In this document: positions 26,401 to 33,776 of the stretch, one piece after another
Numbering within the stretch: the first letter of the stretch is position 1
Layout of the letters: each line of letters begins with the position of its first letter
Origin: Erythrobacter sp.
GTDB lineage: Bacteria; Pseudomonadota; Alphaproteobacteria; Sphingomonadales; Sphingomonadaceae
DNA: 64,000 nt
Assembly (NCBI GenBank): GCA_019739335.1
Contig: CP073261.1
Coordinates: forward strand, 310,001 to 374,000
Reading direction: 5' to 3'
Made by a program: the position numbers and the translations under genes
The notes under the pieces: model-generated
The model's input: the letters and a program-made list of their open reading frames with translations, nothing else
Database searches by the model: none
What the model was told of the DNA's origin: nothing

Positions 26401-27119
26401 TCGAAGCCGCCTTGCAGGATGCTCTGGACTTCGAAGACGTGTTCACCCGGCTGGCTCGCCACAAGGATCCGGTCGGCGCGGCGCTAGATGAACTCGATAC
26501 CGAATTCGAGGGCCTGAAAGACCTGTTCGAACGCGCCGGGGCGAGCACTGAGGAATGGGCCGACCTCGAAGAACTGTACTGGCTGGAACGCGATGAAATC
26601 GTGAAGGAAGCAATGGAGCGGTCGCTGGGCCAGCTTCGCGGCTTCCTCGATGAAATCACCGTGGGCAATGATGCGCTATCGCTGCGCAACCGCCGGTCAA
26701 TGGCCGTTGCCGACTTCGATCCGCTGGCCGAGCGCGTGGCGGCTGGGGATGCGACGGCCTTCGATGACTTCGTGGAAGCGGCTCGGGTGCTGCTCGACAT
26801 CGAACGCGAATTGTTCGGCTCGACACAGGATTATTTCGAGCGGCTGGATCAAGTCACCGGGCTGAGCCAATCTGCGCTTGATGGCGCGGAGGGCGCCGCC
26901 TTCGCCGCTTCCAATCGTGACAGCCCATTTGGGGCTGGCGGCATCCAGCCGAACGACAACGCCGGAATCATCGCGGGCGTGGATCGTATCGTGGATCAAA
27001 TTGCCAACGGGACGAACGCGCGCCTCGATGCAGTGAATGCCAACCTCGGCGCGCTGCTCGCCCAGGGCCGCGGCGGAAGCCGGAGCCTCGACTTCGGACT
27101 CAGGGAGGCAAGCTGGTGA
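23418..27119 (+). CDS. Phage tail tape-measure-like protein
   Basis: 1233 aa from a GTG at 23418 (TTGGAG upstream). The N-terminal 230 residues are Ala/Gln-rich coiled coil; VQLGQQMQDVTVQAQMGTN and FTIFAQQVPQAAFALSG are typical of tape-measure proteins. A hydrophobic segment AAIFAATAILGPFVYGLL follows, then long helical regions and a Gly-rich central stretch (about 805-865: SIFGGPVGSLVGSIGGSL). The C-terminal 350 residues are less typical. Tape-measure proteins set tail length and help DNA entry. No other virion gene is near, which is odd for this function. Confidence 0.8.
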   Translation: MSTIFPAYLRLEHQPGGNAQSSFLAEVNSALAPAEKRFQNFSAEAQRLVDQALSVQRNAGGSFDLDVAGMRAAAQAQESRAATARQLAAAMENLRQTEGDTSQQARLSAAAMQALAIEEEEAARATRAHAAAVEQLQAELNQTAAATDQVVRSSARGSAAQGALTRSSGASRTAFVQLGQQMQDVTVQAQMGTNAFTIFAQQVPQAAFALSGLADSANKTQASIGRFATFMAGPWGAAIFAATAILGPFVYGLLQAEEATSEAEFATYRFSDAQNILGSVIDLTTGKINTQSEALLSLARAQALAGQVEARRSQAEARTALQDIEAPGLDLGAALRGRLRERGGAEKTIAEEFLAGDRTADAAVRELERLQEAGRITEQVMLDTAEAITSLALGTENEAVFADALAALDGDRSALTQFLRPPSSRGGGSSGAGRAEREAERLATFGEQAAERIARLNEQFDRQPKLIDQAARSTRELETIIAELAERRPPDFEALIASAEAARGVIDEALVRPFAELEQSGQRQVEIESLLLGGREREATILQEIWRIESQLGPLSARQADAVAEIVENRQDELEIIQRLREEQDGYLSATKSVRSEIEAIFAGRGDIGNFQQIFRDLQARSLTDRIFGDALEELDDSVKAQFDRAVTELELGADRATLSFRELADAASAAAYRMNNPAAADAYAAFQANFDAQFGAAENTIVVNGTSRRLETGIAAMTPEPYAAMLSQAIAGPIVDELNAIFGTQFFDKFERAIGGAFYGFSTAGPIGGILGGAQGLLAQFGESAIGRDLATTLNSYLGGALQGAQTGTLISGLGNALGINTSGLGASLGGAVGSIFGGPVGSLVGSIGGSLIEKFPILGGLAGHLLFGGSKRGSAILDGGGITGYYGNSSSRKDTAGTLAGSVFEGIDSIADQLGAQVNRSAGRVSIGIRDGNYRVDRAGRGYTKLSGNPEVMDFGEDAEAAVRAAVMDLVRDGVISGIRASTQRLLLAGDDLEAALQDALDFEDVFTRLARHKDPVGAALDELDTEFEGLKDLFERAGASTEEWADLEELYWLERDEIVKEAMERSLGQLRGFLDEITVGNDALSLRNRRSMAVADFDPLAERVAAGDATAFDDFVEAARVLLDIERELFGSTQDYFERLDQVTGLSQSALDGAEGAAFAASNRDSPFGAGGIQPNDNAGIIAGVDRIVDQIANGTNARLDAVNANLGALLAQGRGGSRSLDFGLREASW

Positions 27120-27171
27120 TGCGCGCCTCTTCCACTCCATCAATCTCAACGAAACCAAACGGAGAAGACCA

Positions 27172-27705
27172 ATGAAAACTGATAGAAGCGCCCGGCCCGC
27201 GACAGAAGCGGCCGCGGAATTTGATCGCCAGTCGCGCGCCGGAACGCCGAAACTGGTTAGGCACAATGGGAGCATTGTCACGCTGTCGGAATTGTCTGCC
27301 GATGAGATCGGCGCGGCAATGAACGATGAACAGCGCGAGGCCTTCGCTCAGGAATGCGGCGTCTCGATGCCCAAGCTTCGGCAACAAGGCCCTCGCACCC
27401 GGATTCAGGCGGTGGCGTCGGCTGTGGCGACTGACAAGGCCTGCAAGGGCAAGGCCGAACTCGCGTTGCAGATGCTCGCCGATGATGAACTTGCCGGAGT
27501 TCCGGCCAGCGGGCTCGTGAAACTGCTTCAGGCGGGCGGTGCGAGCGATGGCAGCGTGAATGCGCAACAGGAGATGCGCCAGGCCATCGCTCGCAGCCAA
27601 GGCATCCAACCGCCGAGCCCTGCCGCGAGCACGGCTGCCAGCAAGGCCGCCAGTGCAGCGGCATGGGATCGGGCAATCGGCTCGCTCAATGGGGGGCAGG
27701 CATAA
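27172..27705 (+). CDS. Hypothetical protein downstream of the tape-measure gene
   Basis: 177 aa, start decided by GGAGAAG seven bases before the ATG. Predicted helical, with an Ala/Ser-rich low-complexity tail. No family recognised. Its TAA shares one base with the ATG of the next gene. Confidence 0.6.
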   Translation: MKTDRSARPATEAAAEFDRQSRAGTPKLVRHNGSIVTLSELSADEIGAAMNDEQREAFAQECGVSMPKLRQQGPRTRIQAVASAVATDKACKGKAELALQMLADDELAGVPASGLVKLLQAGGASDGSVNAQQEMRQAIARSQGIQPPSPAASTAASKAASAAAWDRAIGSLNGGQA

Positions 27706-28358
27706 TGGACGCCGCGACTATCAGACAGGTAGGCATCGAGTTCGACCGGCTCGACACCTCGAGCGAATGCGAACGGCTGGAAGAGGTGCGCTCAACCGTG
27801 GCGACACTCGAAGCCGCTTCCGCCCGCGCCGAGGAGAGGTTCGAAGCGCTCAGCAACGCAATACGCGACGGGGGCAAGCCGAAGGGTGCCGAGATCGCGG
27901 ACGCGCTTCTCGCCGGTTCGACCGCCACCTTCGCCGAAACGACCGTGGAAGCGATGGAGGCGGAGCGGGCAAGTATTCGCCAAGGCATTGTGGAACTGCG
28001 GCGGCGGCTGGATGATGCTGATCGCGAACGGCAAGCCATCGAGCGAGATGCAAAGCACAAGGCTGGTATCGCAGCGAAGCCTTTGATCGATGATCTCTCA
28101 CTTCAGGCAGGTGAGGCGGTGCAGAAGCTTGCATCGATTTACGCGGCAATGGCAGCGGTGAATATCTCAACCGGTGCCGGCGCGATCGAGCGGAGCGCGG
28201 TTGGCGAGATCATCAAGACGAGCGAATGGCCTCACAAGATTGCCCAGTACCACCGCGATTTGGAAGTGCCGGCCGATGTCGCCGCGGTGCTCCGTCGCCT
28301 AGATGGCAAGAGTGAAGCACTCAAGCTCAGGTTCGTGGAGACCGTGTCCATGCCCTGA
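27705..28358 (+). CDS. Hypothetical coiled-coil protein of the element
   Basis: 217 aa. Heptad-like helical regions (SECERLEEVRSTVATLEAAS and IVELRRRLDDADRERQAIER) predict coiled coil; a possible scaffolding or structural role is only suggested by composition. Start overlaps the previous stop. A strong terminator follows. Confidence 0.6.
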   Translation: MDAATIRQVGIEFDRLDTSSECERLEEVRSTVATLEAASARAEERFEALSNAIRDGGKPKGAEIADALLAGSTATFAETTVEAMEAERASIRQGIVELRRRLDDADRERQAIERDAKHKAGIAAKPLIDDLSLQAGEAVQKLASIYAAMAAVNISTGAGAIERSAVGEIIKTSEWPHKIAQYHRDLEVPADVAAVLRRLDGKSEALKLRFVETVSMP

Positions 28359-28402
28359 GGCCCAGGTTGCCGGGCAACTGTTTGTCCTTTCGGGTGCCCG
28401 GC

Positions 28403-28439
28403 GGGGGCCGACTGCAGGGATCGCAGTCGGCCCCCTTTT
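28403..28439 (+). terminator. Strong intrinsic terminator
   Basis: A 13-bp perfect stem (GGGGGCCGACTGC with GCAGTCGGCCCCC), seven-base loop, then TTTT. It ends the tape-measure operon and lies between convergent genes. A second, weaker GCCGGGCA/TGCCCGGC pairing lies just upstream. Confidence 0.9.
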
Positions 28440-28451
28440 CTTGGAGAAGAG

Positions 28452-28688
28452 TCAGGCTGGCCAAGCGACCTTGGGGAACTCGGCTCGCAAAGCCTCGATT
28501 TCGTCCATAACGCTCGTCAGAGAAGGCATGGAAGGGTTGCTCGTGGGACGAGCGGACACATCCCAATTCGCCTCCTCGGGGCCAGCATTTGCGATGGGCC
28601 TCGGTTCATCAAGCACCAGATTTCGCCATCGTGCCGCCATGGCCCGAAGCTTCCCGATCAACTCTTCAGGGCTGATGGATTGATGCAC
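28452..28688 (-). CDS. Hypothetical 78-aa protein, convergent gene
   Basis: GTG start at 28688 with AGGAGA six bases upstream. Helical protein (SPEELIGKLRAMAARWRNLV) without recognised domain. Oriented against the rest of the element, a common position for cargo or control genes. Confidence 0.55.
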   Translation of the reverse strand: MHQSISPEELIGKLRAMAARWRNLVLDEPRPIANAGPEEANWDVSARPTSNPSMPSLTSVMDEIEALRAEFPKVAWPA

Positions 28689-28788
28689 GTTGCTCTCCTG
28701 TCGCTGTGAAATTGTCGCCCATGAAGACTGGAACTTCTATCTATCGGTAATCCCCGCATAGGCGTCAGGGTGGAAAAAAGCGGTCTCG

Positions 28789-29088
28789 ATGCGCTTTGGC
28801 CGCCAGAATTCCCCCGGTAGGACCCGCGTTTTCTGCCACGCCGACCGCATTCAGGCTCGGGCGATCCGGCGCTGCGGTGAACTGCTCAAGCAGTTCGACG
28901 GGAGGCAGGAAAACGCAAAACAAAAGGGCGGTGGCGACCGTTTGTTCCCGACCCGCTCCGAAGCCGCCGCCGATGCCGGTATGTCCCAAAGACAAGTCAA
29001 AACCGCCGTCCGCGTTGCCAACGTCCCTGCCGAAAGTGACGGTGGGGTCACTTTTGCTCCGACACTCAGGATTCGCCCATCCCGATAG
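28789..29088 (+). pseudogene. Fragment of a phage ParB/replication-associated protein
   Basis: About 99 codons containing ARAIRRCGELLKQFDGR and SEAAADAGMSQRQVKTAVRV. This resembles a segment of the phage-borne RAERRxGELL proteins found next to ParB-like and DNA-modification genes. Nothing upstream supplies the N-terminus and the end is abnormal, so I read it as a decayed piece. Confidence 0.5.
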
Positions 29089-29168
29089 GTCCAAGACTGT
29101 CAGGAACTGTTGTTAATCCCTATCCCGCTCGCTGGCAGGGAGAGAGCATTTGCCGCCGTTGTGAGGGG

Positions 29169-29486
29169 TCAGATCATGCCGGATGCAGCGTGGACCAGCG
29201 CGACGGTGGATGCGCCGATACCAAGCAGCAGGACGAGGCAGGAGCCTTGCGGCACAGCATCCGCCGGGCCACCCGCCAGCCTGACCATCTCGCGCACTAC
29301 ATTGGTCGCCTTCGCATTGGCCTCATCGAACAGGTTCATCGCCACGACCTGCCCGCCCTGCACATTCTGCTTGCCGTGGCCCGTCACCTTGAAGCGGTAC
29401 GGGGCAGTCTCATCCCAAGAGATTGTGCCCGAGACGCCTGACCATGAGCCCATGGTTACGCCAGTGGTGAAAGTCGCTGTGCGCAT
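29169..29486 (-). CDS. Hypothetical 105-aa protein with C-terminal membrane segment
   Basis: ATG at 29486; begins MRTATFTTGVTMGSWSGVSG and ends in a hydrophobic stretch CLVLLLGIGASTVALVHAAS. The ribosome site is weak. Its start lies at the breakpoint where the next plus-strand fragment begins, so it may be original gene content or a chance frame. Confidence 0.4.
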   Translation of the reverse strand: MRTATFTTGVTMGSWSGVSGTISWDETAPYRFKVTGHGKQNVQGGQVVAMNLFDEANAKATNVVREMVRLAGGPADAVPQGSCLVLLLGIGASTVALVHAASGMI

Positions 29487-29753
29487 GATGAAATCATCAC
29501 CACGGTTTACCGGGCACAGGCAGATGCGCTGGAAATCGAAAGCGCCGCCAAGCGTCGGCTTGCCGATGAATATGACGCGGCGCAGGAGCGGGGGGAGGTC
29601 AAGGCTGCGAACAACGCCAAAACCACTTCCAATACAGAAGCGGTTTCCGTCGCCGACATTGGCCTTTCGCACAAAGAAATCCACGAGGCCCGCCAGATAC
29701 GGGACGCGGAAGCCGCCGATCCGGGCGTTGTCCGCCGCACTCCCCGCATTTGA
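29463..29753 (+). pseudogene. Fragment of a phage-type KRLADEYDAAQERGEV protein
   Basis: A frame without start codon that reads VYRAQADALEIESAAKRRLA, DEYDAAQERGEVKAAN, then VADIGLSHKEIHEARQIRDA. This resembles a conserved region of phage and element proteins of alphaproteobacteria. It stops soon after VVRRTPRI, where relatives continue. With 28789-29088 it marks a degraded right end of the element. Confidence 0.5.
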
Positions 29754-29851
29754 CCATTGCCATAATCTGCCCCCCATCTTGATTCGTCCATACTGCAACG
29801 GGGGGAGATCATCGCCAATCGAAATCGCGGGAAATTCGCCAATGGTGTCGG

Positions 29852-29873
29852 CCTGATTGCTATCTGATTGCTG
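29852..29873. repeat. 22-bp direct repeat, right copy (candidate integrase arm site)
   Basis: Identical to 18454-18475, 53 bp inside the right attachment repeat. In the excised circle the two copies would flank the attachment core on either side in the same orientation, as arm-type integrase sites do. Confidence 0.75.
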
Positions 29874-29926
29874 CCTGTAAACTCGAGAACATTCGCGATC
29901 TTCGCAGCCGCATAAGTATCTGAAAA

Positions 29927-29974
29927 CGTGGTGAGCCCGACAGGATTCGAACCTGTGACCCGCTGATTAAAAGT
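29927..29974. repeat. Right attachment repeat within intact tRNA-Lys
   Basis: Exact 48-bp partner of 18301-18348. It forms the 3' part of the complete tRNA-Lys gene, so integration restored the tRNA. Confidence 0.95.
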
Positions 29975-30004
29975 CAGCTGCTCTACCTACTGAGCTACGG
30001 GCCC
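29929..30004 (-). tRNA. tRNA-Lys (anticodon TTT)
   Basis: Full cloverleaf on the minus strand: acceptor GGGCCCG with CGGGCTC (one G-U pair), D arm GCTCAGTAGGTAGAGC, anticodon stem GCTGA/TCAGC around loop CTTTTAA (TTT), T arm ACAGGTTCGAATCCTGT, encoded CCA, 76 nt. Integration site of the element to its left. Confidence 0.97.
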
Positions 30005-30184
30005 CCACGGGGCGGACCTATCGTCCGCGCGTCCACCTAGGGTTGCCGGGTTTGCCGGTCAAGCCGGATCGCCGGAACCGCTGATGGTGCTTCCGGGCCA
30101 TGCTGGCTTGACGATGAAACAGGGTAGCAGATATGTTGGCTTCGATAGCGCTACCATAAGGCGCAAAGCAGGGGAGAATCGAAG

Positions 30185-30808
30185 ATGCGGGGCAATCGTT
30201 TCATGGCATTGGCGCCGGTCATGCTGGCGCTGAGCGTTCCGACCGTGGCGCAGGAAGCCCAGCCTGCCGCCGCCGAAGCGCCGCGCAATACGCCGGGCCT
30301 GCCGGACGAACTTGTGGGGATCGACGAGGTGCTGACAGGTGGTCTGCTCAACGATCCCACCAGCATCGCCTGGGAGACCTATGGCGCGAACCTGGCCAGC
30401 GAGCTGATAACGGATGAAACCTACCCCGGTGGCGGCGCGGCGCTGCGGATTACCATGCGGCAGGCGGGGCAGGTCTACGATGGCGGGCTCAACATTCCGC
30501 TGCTGGTTCCGATACCGAGTGGAGAGCGGGTAACGATCGGATTCCTCGCGCGCACCATTGCCAGCGATGCCGCCGATGGCAGGGGCCGGATTGGCGTGCG
30601 TTTCCAGCAGAACCGCGCGCCCTATCCGGGCTTTGGCGATACGGTTCTGGCGGTCGGGCCGGAATGGGGCTTTTTTGAAGTGACTGCAGTGGCCGATCAA
30701 AGCTTTGCCAGCGATGCGATTGTCGCGATCCAGTTCGGGCTGGCGGCGCAGACGGTGGAAGTGGGCCAGGCCATCGTGGTGAGCGGGACCAGTACGATTA
30801 GCGACTGA
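30185..30808 (+). CDS. Exported hypothetical protein with beta-sandwich (CBM-like) domain
   Basis: 207 aa with signal peptide MALAPVMLALSVPTVAQ (from Met7) and a mature part (about 45-200) whose pattern (YPGGGAALRITMRQAGQVYD, ERVTIGFLARTI, FEVTAVAD) resembles carbohydrate-binding beta-sandwich domains. No catalytic domain. GGGGAG precedes the ATG. Its last 11 bases overlap the convergent folK gene. Confidence 0.75.
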   Translation: MRGNRFMALAPVMLALSVPTVAQEAQPAAAEAPRNTPGLPDELVGIDEVLTGGLLNDPTSIAWETYGANLASELITDETYPGGGAALRITMRQAGQVYDGGLNIPLLVPIPSGERVTIGFLARTIASDAADGRGRIGVRFQQNRAPYPGFGDTVLAVGPEWGFFEVTAVADQSFASDAIVAIQFGLAAQTVEVGQAIVVSGTSTISD

Positions 30809-31331
30809 CCTGCGTCTTGCGCAGGCGGGCACGCAACTGGCGCAGCGACAGATTGCTCACCGGATCGCGCCAATCTGCGGCAATGGCGACGGCGGGACGG
30901 AGCACGAAGTCGCGCTGGCGGAACAGCGGATGCGGGATCGCCAGATCGGGCGCGGCGAAAATACCGCCGCTCCACAGCACGATATCCAGATCGAGTACCC
31001 GCGAACGCCACCTTTGCCCGCGCCGCTCCCGGCCCATAGCTGCCTCGGCCTCGTGCAGGCCGTCGAGCAGGCTCAGCGGTTCGAGCCGACTGGCCAAAAC
31101 CAGCGCGGCATTGGCATAACGCCGCTGCGAGGGGCCGACCGGGGCGCTGTCGATCACCGGGGAACGCGCCACAACAGTGCCCAGCGTACCATCGAGCAGT
31201 TCGATTGCCGTTTCCACCACCGCGCGCGGATGGCCGAACAGGGGGTGACGCTGGTTGCTGCCGAGCGCGATGAGGTAGGTGCTGTCCGCCGCTGCTACGC
31301 CGCGTCCGCGCTCGCTAGCCGTCACGCTCAA
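30798..31331 (-). CDS. folK: 2-amino-4-hydroxy-6-hydroxymethyldihydropteridine pyrophosphokinase
   Basis: 177 aa. HPPK of folate synthesis. Motifs: LIALGSNQ at the start of the fold, SPVIDSAPVGPSQRRYANAA, and the signature RWRSRVLDLDIVLW with the two metal-binding Asp. It overlaps the upstream amidase gene by four bases, so it is last in a three-gene minus-strand unit. Confidence 0.95.
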   Translation of the reverse strand: MSVTASERGRGVAAADSTYLIALGSNQRHPLFGHPRAVVETAIELLDGTLGTVVARSPVIDSAPVGPSQRRYANAALVLASRLEPLSLLDGLHEAEAAMGRERRGQRWRSRVLDLDIVLWSGGIFAAPDLAIPHPLFRQRDFVLRPAVAIAADWRDPVSNLSLRQLRARLRKTQVSR

Positions 31332-32191
31332 ATGTCTTCCGCGATGCGCCCGTAAAGCTGCGGACGGCGGTCGCGGAAGAAGCCCCAGCTCGCCCGGTGC
31401 TTGCGCCCGGCTTCAAGGTCGAGGCTCGCCACCAGCACGCCGCTCTCCTCTGCTCCGTATTCGGCGATCAGGTCCCCCCATTCGTCGGCGATGAAGCTGT
31501 GGCCGTAGAAGCGGTTGCCTGCTTCCTGCGATCCCTCGTGGCCAATCCGGTTGGCGGCGACCACCGGCATGCAATTGCTCACCGCGTGGCCGATCATCGC
31601 GCGGCGCCACATCCGGCTGGTATCCATTTCCGCGTCCTTGGGTTCGGAACCGATTGCGGTGGGATAGAACAGCACCTGTGCGCCCTTCAGCGCCATGCAG
31701 CGCGCGGTTTCCGGGTACCACTGGTCCCAGCAGATGCCGACCCCGATCCGCGCGCCGAAGAAATCCCAAACCTTGAACCCGTCGTTGCCGGGGCGGAAGT
31801 AGAACTTCTCCTCGTAACCCGGCCCGTCGGGAATATGGCTCTTGCGGTAGGTGCCCATGATCTCGCCATCGAGACCGATCATTGCCATCGTGTTGTAGTA
31901 GTGATGCCCGTCGCGCTCGAAGAAACTGGTTGGGATCGCCACGCCCAACCCCTTTGCCAGCGCCTGCATCGCGATCACCGAGGGATGCTCCGCCGTCGGC
32001 CGCGCCAGCGCGAAGAACTCGTCCTTCTCCTCGCGGCAGAAGTAGGGGCCGGAGAACAGCTCGGGCGGCAGGATCACCTGCGCACCTTTGCCCGCCGCCT
32101 CTTCCACCAGAGCGGAAACGGCGGCGATGTTCTCCGCCTCGTCCTCGGACCCGAGGGCAAGCTGGAGCGCGGCGACGGCAAGCGTGGTCAT
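31328..32191 (-). CDS. aguB: N-carbamoylputrescine amidase (AguB-type nitrilase-superfamily hydrolase)
   Basis: 287 aa, the usual AguB length. Catalytic triad Glu44 (LPPELF), Lys117 (YRKSHIP) and Cys154 (GICWDQWYPE). FYFRPGNDGFKVWD and MDTSRMWRRAMIGHA are typical of N-carbamoylputrescine amidases, which give putrescine, CO2 and ammonia. No agmatine deiminase gene lies next to it; the partners here are an exported methyltransferase-like gene and folK. Confidence 0.88.
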   Translation of the reverse strand: MTTLAVAALQLALGSEDEAENIAAVSALVEEAAGKGAQVILPPELFSGPYFCREEKDEFFALARPTAEHPSVIAMQALAKGLGVAIPTSFFERDGHHYYNTMAMIGLDGEIMGTYRKSHIPDGPGYEEKFYFRPGNDGFKVWDFFGARIGVGICWDQWYPETARCMALKGAQVLFYPTAIGSEPKDAEMDTSRMWRRAMIGHAVSNCMPVVAANRIGHEGSQEAGNRFYGHSFIADEWGDLIAEYGAEESGVLVASLDLEAGRKHRASWGFFRDRRPQLYGRIAEDI

Positions 32192-32204
32192 TCTTCGTGG
32201 TGCC

Positions 32205-33044
32205 TTACTGGCGTTTGCGGAACAGCAGCGTCATCCGGTCGCTCTCGCCGATCGCAAGGTAGCGATCACGGTCGGCCTCCCCCTGCGACAGCGTCGGCGG
32301 CAATGTCCAGACGCCGCCTTCCCAATCCGCCGTATCGGCAGGATTGGCGTTCACTTCGGAGCTGTCGACCAGTTCGAAGCCGTTCAGTTCGAACAGCCGG
32401 ATCACGTCAGACTGGCGCAGGTAACCGCGCGAGCCATTGGCGCGGGCGTAAGCCTCGTCCTCCGGCGCACGGTGCTGCACCACACCGACCATGCCATCGT
32501 CCGCAAGCAGCGTGCGGATGGCGCGCAGTTCCTCGTCCGCGACATTGTTGTTGAGCAGGCCGTGGAGAGAGCGGAACACCAGTACCCGGTCGACCGTGCC
32601 CGCCACGTCTTCGGGGATCGCAGTGCTTTCGATCGCCAGTGGCGAACCGTATCCGGCCATGTCGCCTTCCGCGAGAGCCGCGAGCCAACGCTGCGGCCAG
32701 GTCGTGCCGTCCTCCGCCGCCAGGCGACCGCGCTGGAAGGCAACGTAGGAGCCTTCGGGCGCGAGGTAGGGCACCAGCACGCGGGTGTACCAGCCGCCGC
32801 CGGGGCTGTATTCGGCCACGCGCATGGTGGGCTCGACGCGGAAGAACTCCAGCGTCTCGATCGGATTGCGATACCGGTCGCGCGCCCGCTCTTCCGCACG
32901 GCGCGGATGCAGCAGGATATCGTTGAGATTGTTGGCGCGCTCGGCGGCACCATCCTGCCCGGCAGCGTGCGATCCGTGATTGTGGGCCAGAGCCGGACTC
33001 GCCAGCGAAAGGGCGGCCACGGCAAGAAGGGGGGTAAGGCGCAT
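32205..33044 (-). CDS. Exported methyltransferase-like protein
   Basis: 279 aa. Signal peptide MRLTPLLAVAALSLASPALA, then His-rich HNHGSHAAG and a class I methyltransferase-like fold (MRVAEYSPGGGWYTRVLVPY as motif I, DDGMVGVVQHRAP later). A methyltransferase fold behind a signal peptide is unusual because SAM is cytoplasmic; the family is common in alphaproteobacteria with no known activity. The start was chosen at the signal peptide, not at upstream alternatives. Confidence 0.82.
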   Translation of the reverse strand: MRLTPLLAVAALSLASPALAHNHGSHAAGQDGAAERANNLNDILLHPRRAEERARDRYRNPIETLEFFRVEPTMRVAEYSPGGGWYTRVLVPYLAPEGSYVAFQRGRLAAEDGTTWPQRWLAALAEGDMAGYGSPLAIESTAIPEDVAGTVDRVLVFRSLHGLLNNNVADEELRAIRTLLADDGMVGVVQHRAPEDEAYARANGSRGYLRQSDVIRLFELNGFELVDSSEVNANPADTADWEGGVWTLPPTLSQGEADRDRYLAIGESDRMTLLFRKRQ

Positions 33045-33144
33045 CGGTATCTCCCTGAATTTCGTCTGCTGTGTAACTAATGCATGGCGGTTGGATGACA
33101 AGCGGGCTTTAGGCCCCCATCTTCGCCGCAAAGGAGATTAGACG

Positions 33145-33678
33145 ATGAGCGAGACTGTAATCGTGGCCGGCGGCTGCTTCTGGTGCACCGAGGCGGTGTT
33201 CAAGGATGTGGTCGGGGTCGAGAGCGTCGAAAGCGGCTATATCGGCGGCAGCGTGGCTTCCCCGACCTACAAGCAGGTGTGCAGCGGCACCACCGGCCAT
33301 GCAGAGGGTGTGAAGGTGACGTTCGATCCGGCGCAGGTGAGCCTGCCCGAAGTGTTCGACATGTTCATGGGTACACACGATCCCAGCCAGCTGAACCGGC
33401 AGGGCAACGACGTGGGCACACAATACCGCAGCGCGATCTTCCCGCTGTCCGACGACCAGCGCGCCGAGGCGGAGGCGGCGATTACGCGCTGGAACCAGAG
33501 CCATCCCGGCACTGCGGCCGTCACCACGATCGAATGCGGAGAGTGGTATCCGGCGGAGGACTACCATCAGGAGTACTGGGAAGGCGAAGGCCAGCGCAAT
33601 CCCTACTGCCTGGCGGTCATTCCGCCCAAGCTGATGAAGCTGCGGAAAAGCTTTGCAGGGAAAGTGAAGAGCGGCTGA
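33145..33678 (+). CDS. msrA: Peptide methionine sulfoxide reductase A
   Basis: 177 aa. Reduces methionine-S-sulfoxide. Catalytic GGCFWCTEAVF (Cys nucleophile), GTTGHAEGV, and DVGTQYRSAIF. Cytoplasmic, no signal peptide. AAGGAG lies before the ATG. The partner enzyme msrB is at 46254-46664. Confidence 0.97.
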   Translation: MSETVIVAGGCFWCTEAVFKDVVGVESVESGYIGGSVASPTYKQVCSGTTGHAEGVKVTFDPAQVSLPEVFDMFMGTHDPSQLNRQGNDVGTQYRSAIFPLSDDQRAEAEAAITRWNQSHPGTAAVTTIECGEWYPAEDYHQEYWEGEGQRNPYCLAVIPPKLMKLRKSFAGKVKSG

Positions 33679-33706
33679 TTGGGTTTCCTCCTATCGCCTA
33701 AATCCT

Positions 33707-33769
33707 GAGTCCCCGCGCAGGCGGGGACCTGTCCGATCTGGCATGAGGTCCCCGCCTTCGCGGGGACTC
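33707..33769. repeat. Inverted-repeat element between convergent genes
   Basis: Arms GAGTCCCCGCG and CGCGGGGACTC at the ends, with GCGGGGACCT and AGGTCCCCGC inside, so nearly the whole 63 bp pairs with itself. Lies between msrA and the convergent rsmB-like gene. Likely a REP-family element that may also stop transcription from both sides. Confidence 0.85.
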
Positions 33770-33776
33770 GAAAGGT

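Larger units (their letters stand above)
18301..29974. mobile_element. Integrated element in tRNA-Lys with phage tail gene (about 11.7 kb)
   Basis: Bounded by a 48-bp exact direct repeat (18301-18348 and 29927-29974) corresponding to the 3' part of tRNA-Lys. It encodes a tyrosine integrase at the left end, an AlpA/excisionase-like HTH protein, several small coupled unknown genes, a 437-aa possible replication or regulatory protein, a tape-measure-like protein and two more unknowns. A strong terminator and a decayed right end follow. No capsid, terminase, portal, conjugation or resistance genes are visible, so it is neither a complete prophage nor an ICE. Confidence 0.9.

Noticed and set aside
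18454..29873. CRISPR-like repeats
   Set aside because: The 22-bp sequence occurs only twice, 11 kb apart, with no spacers or cas genes.
18301..29974. Complete prophage
   Set aside because: No terminase, portal, capsid, tail tube, baseplate or lysis genes are visible; one tape-measure gene is not sufficient.
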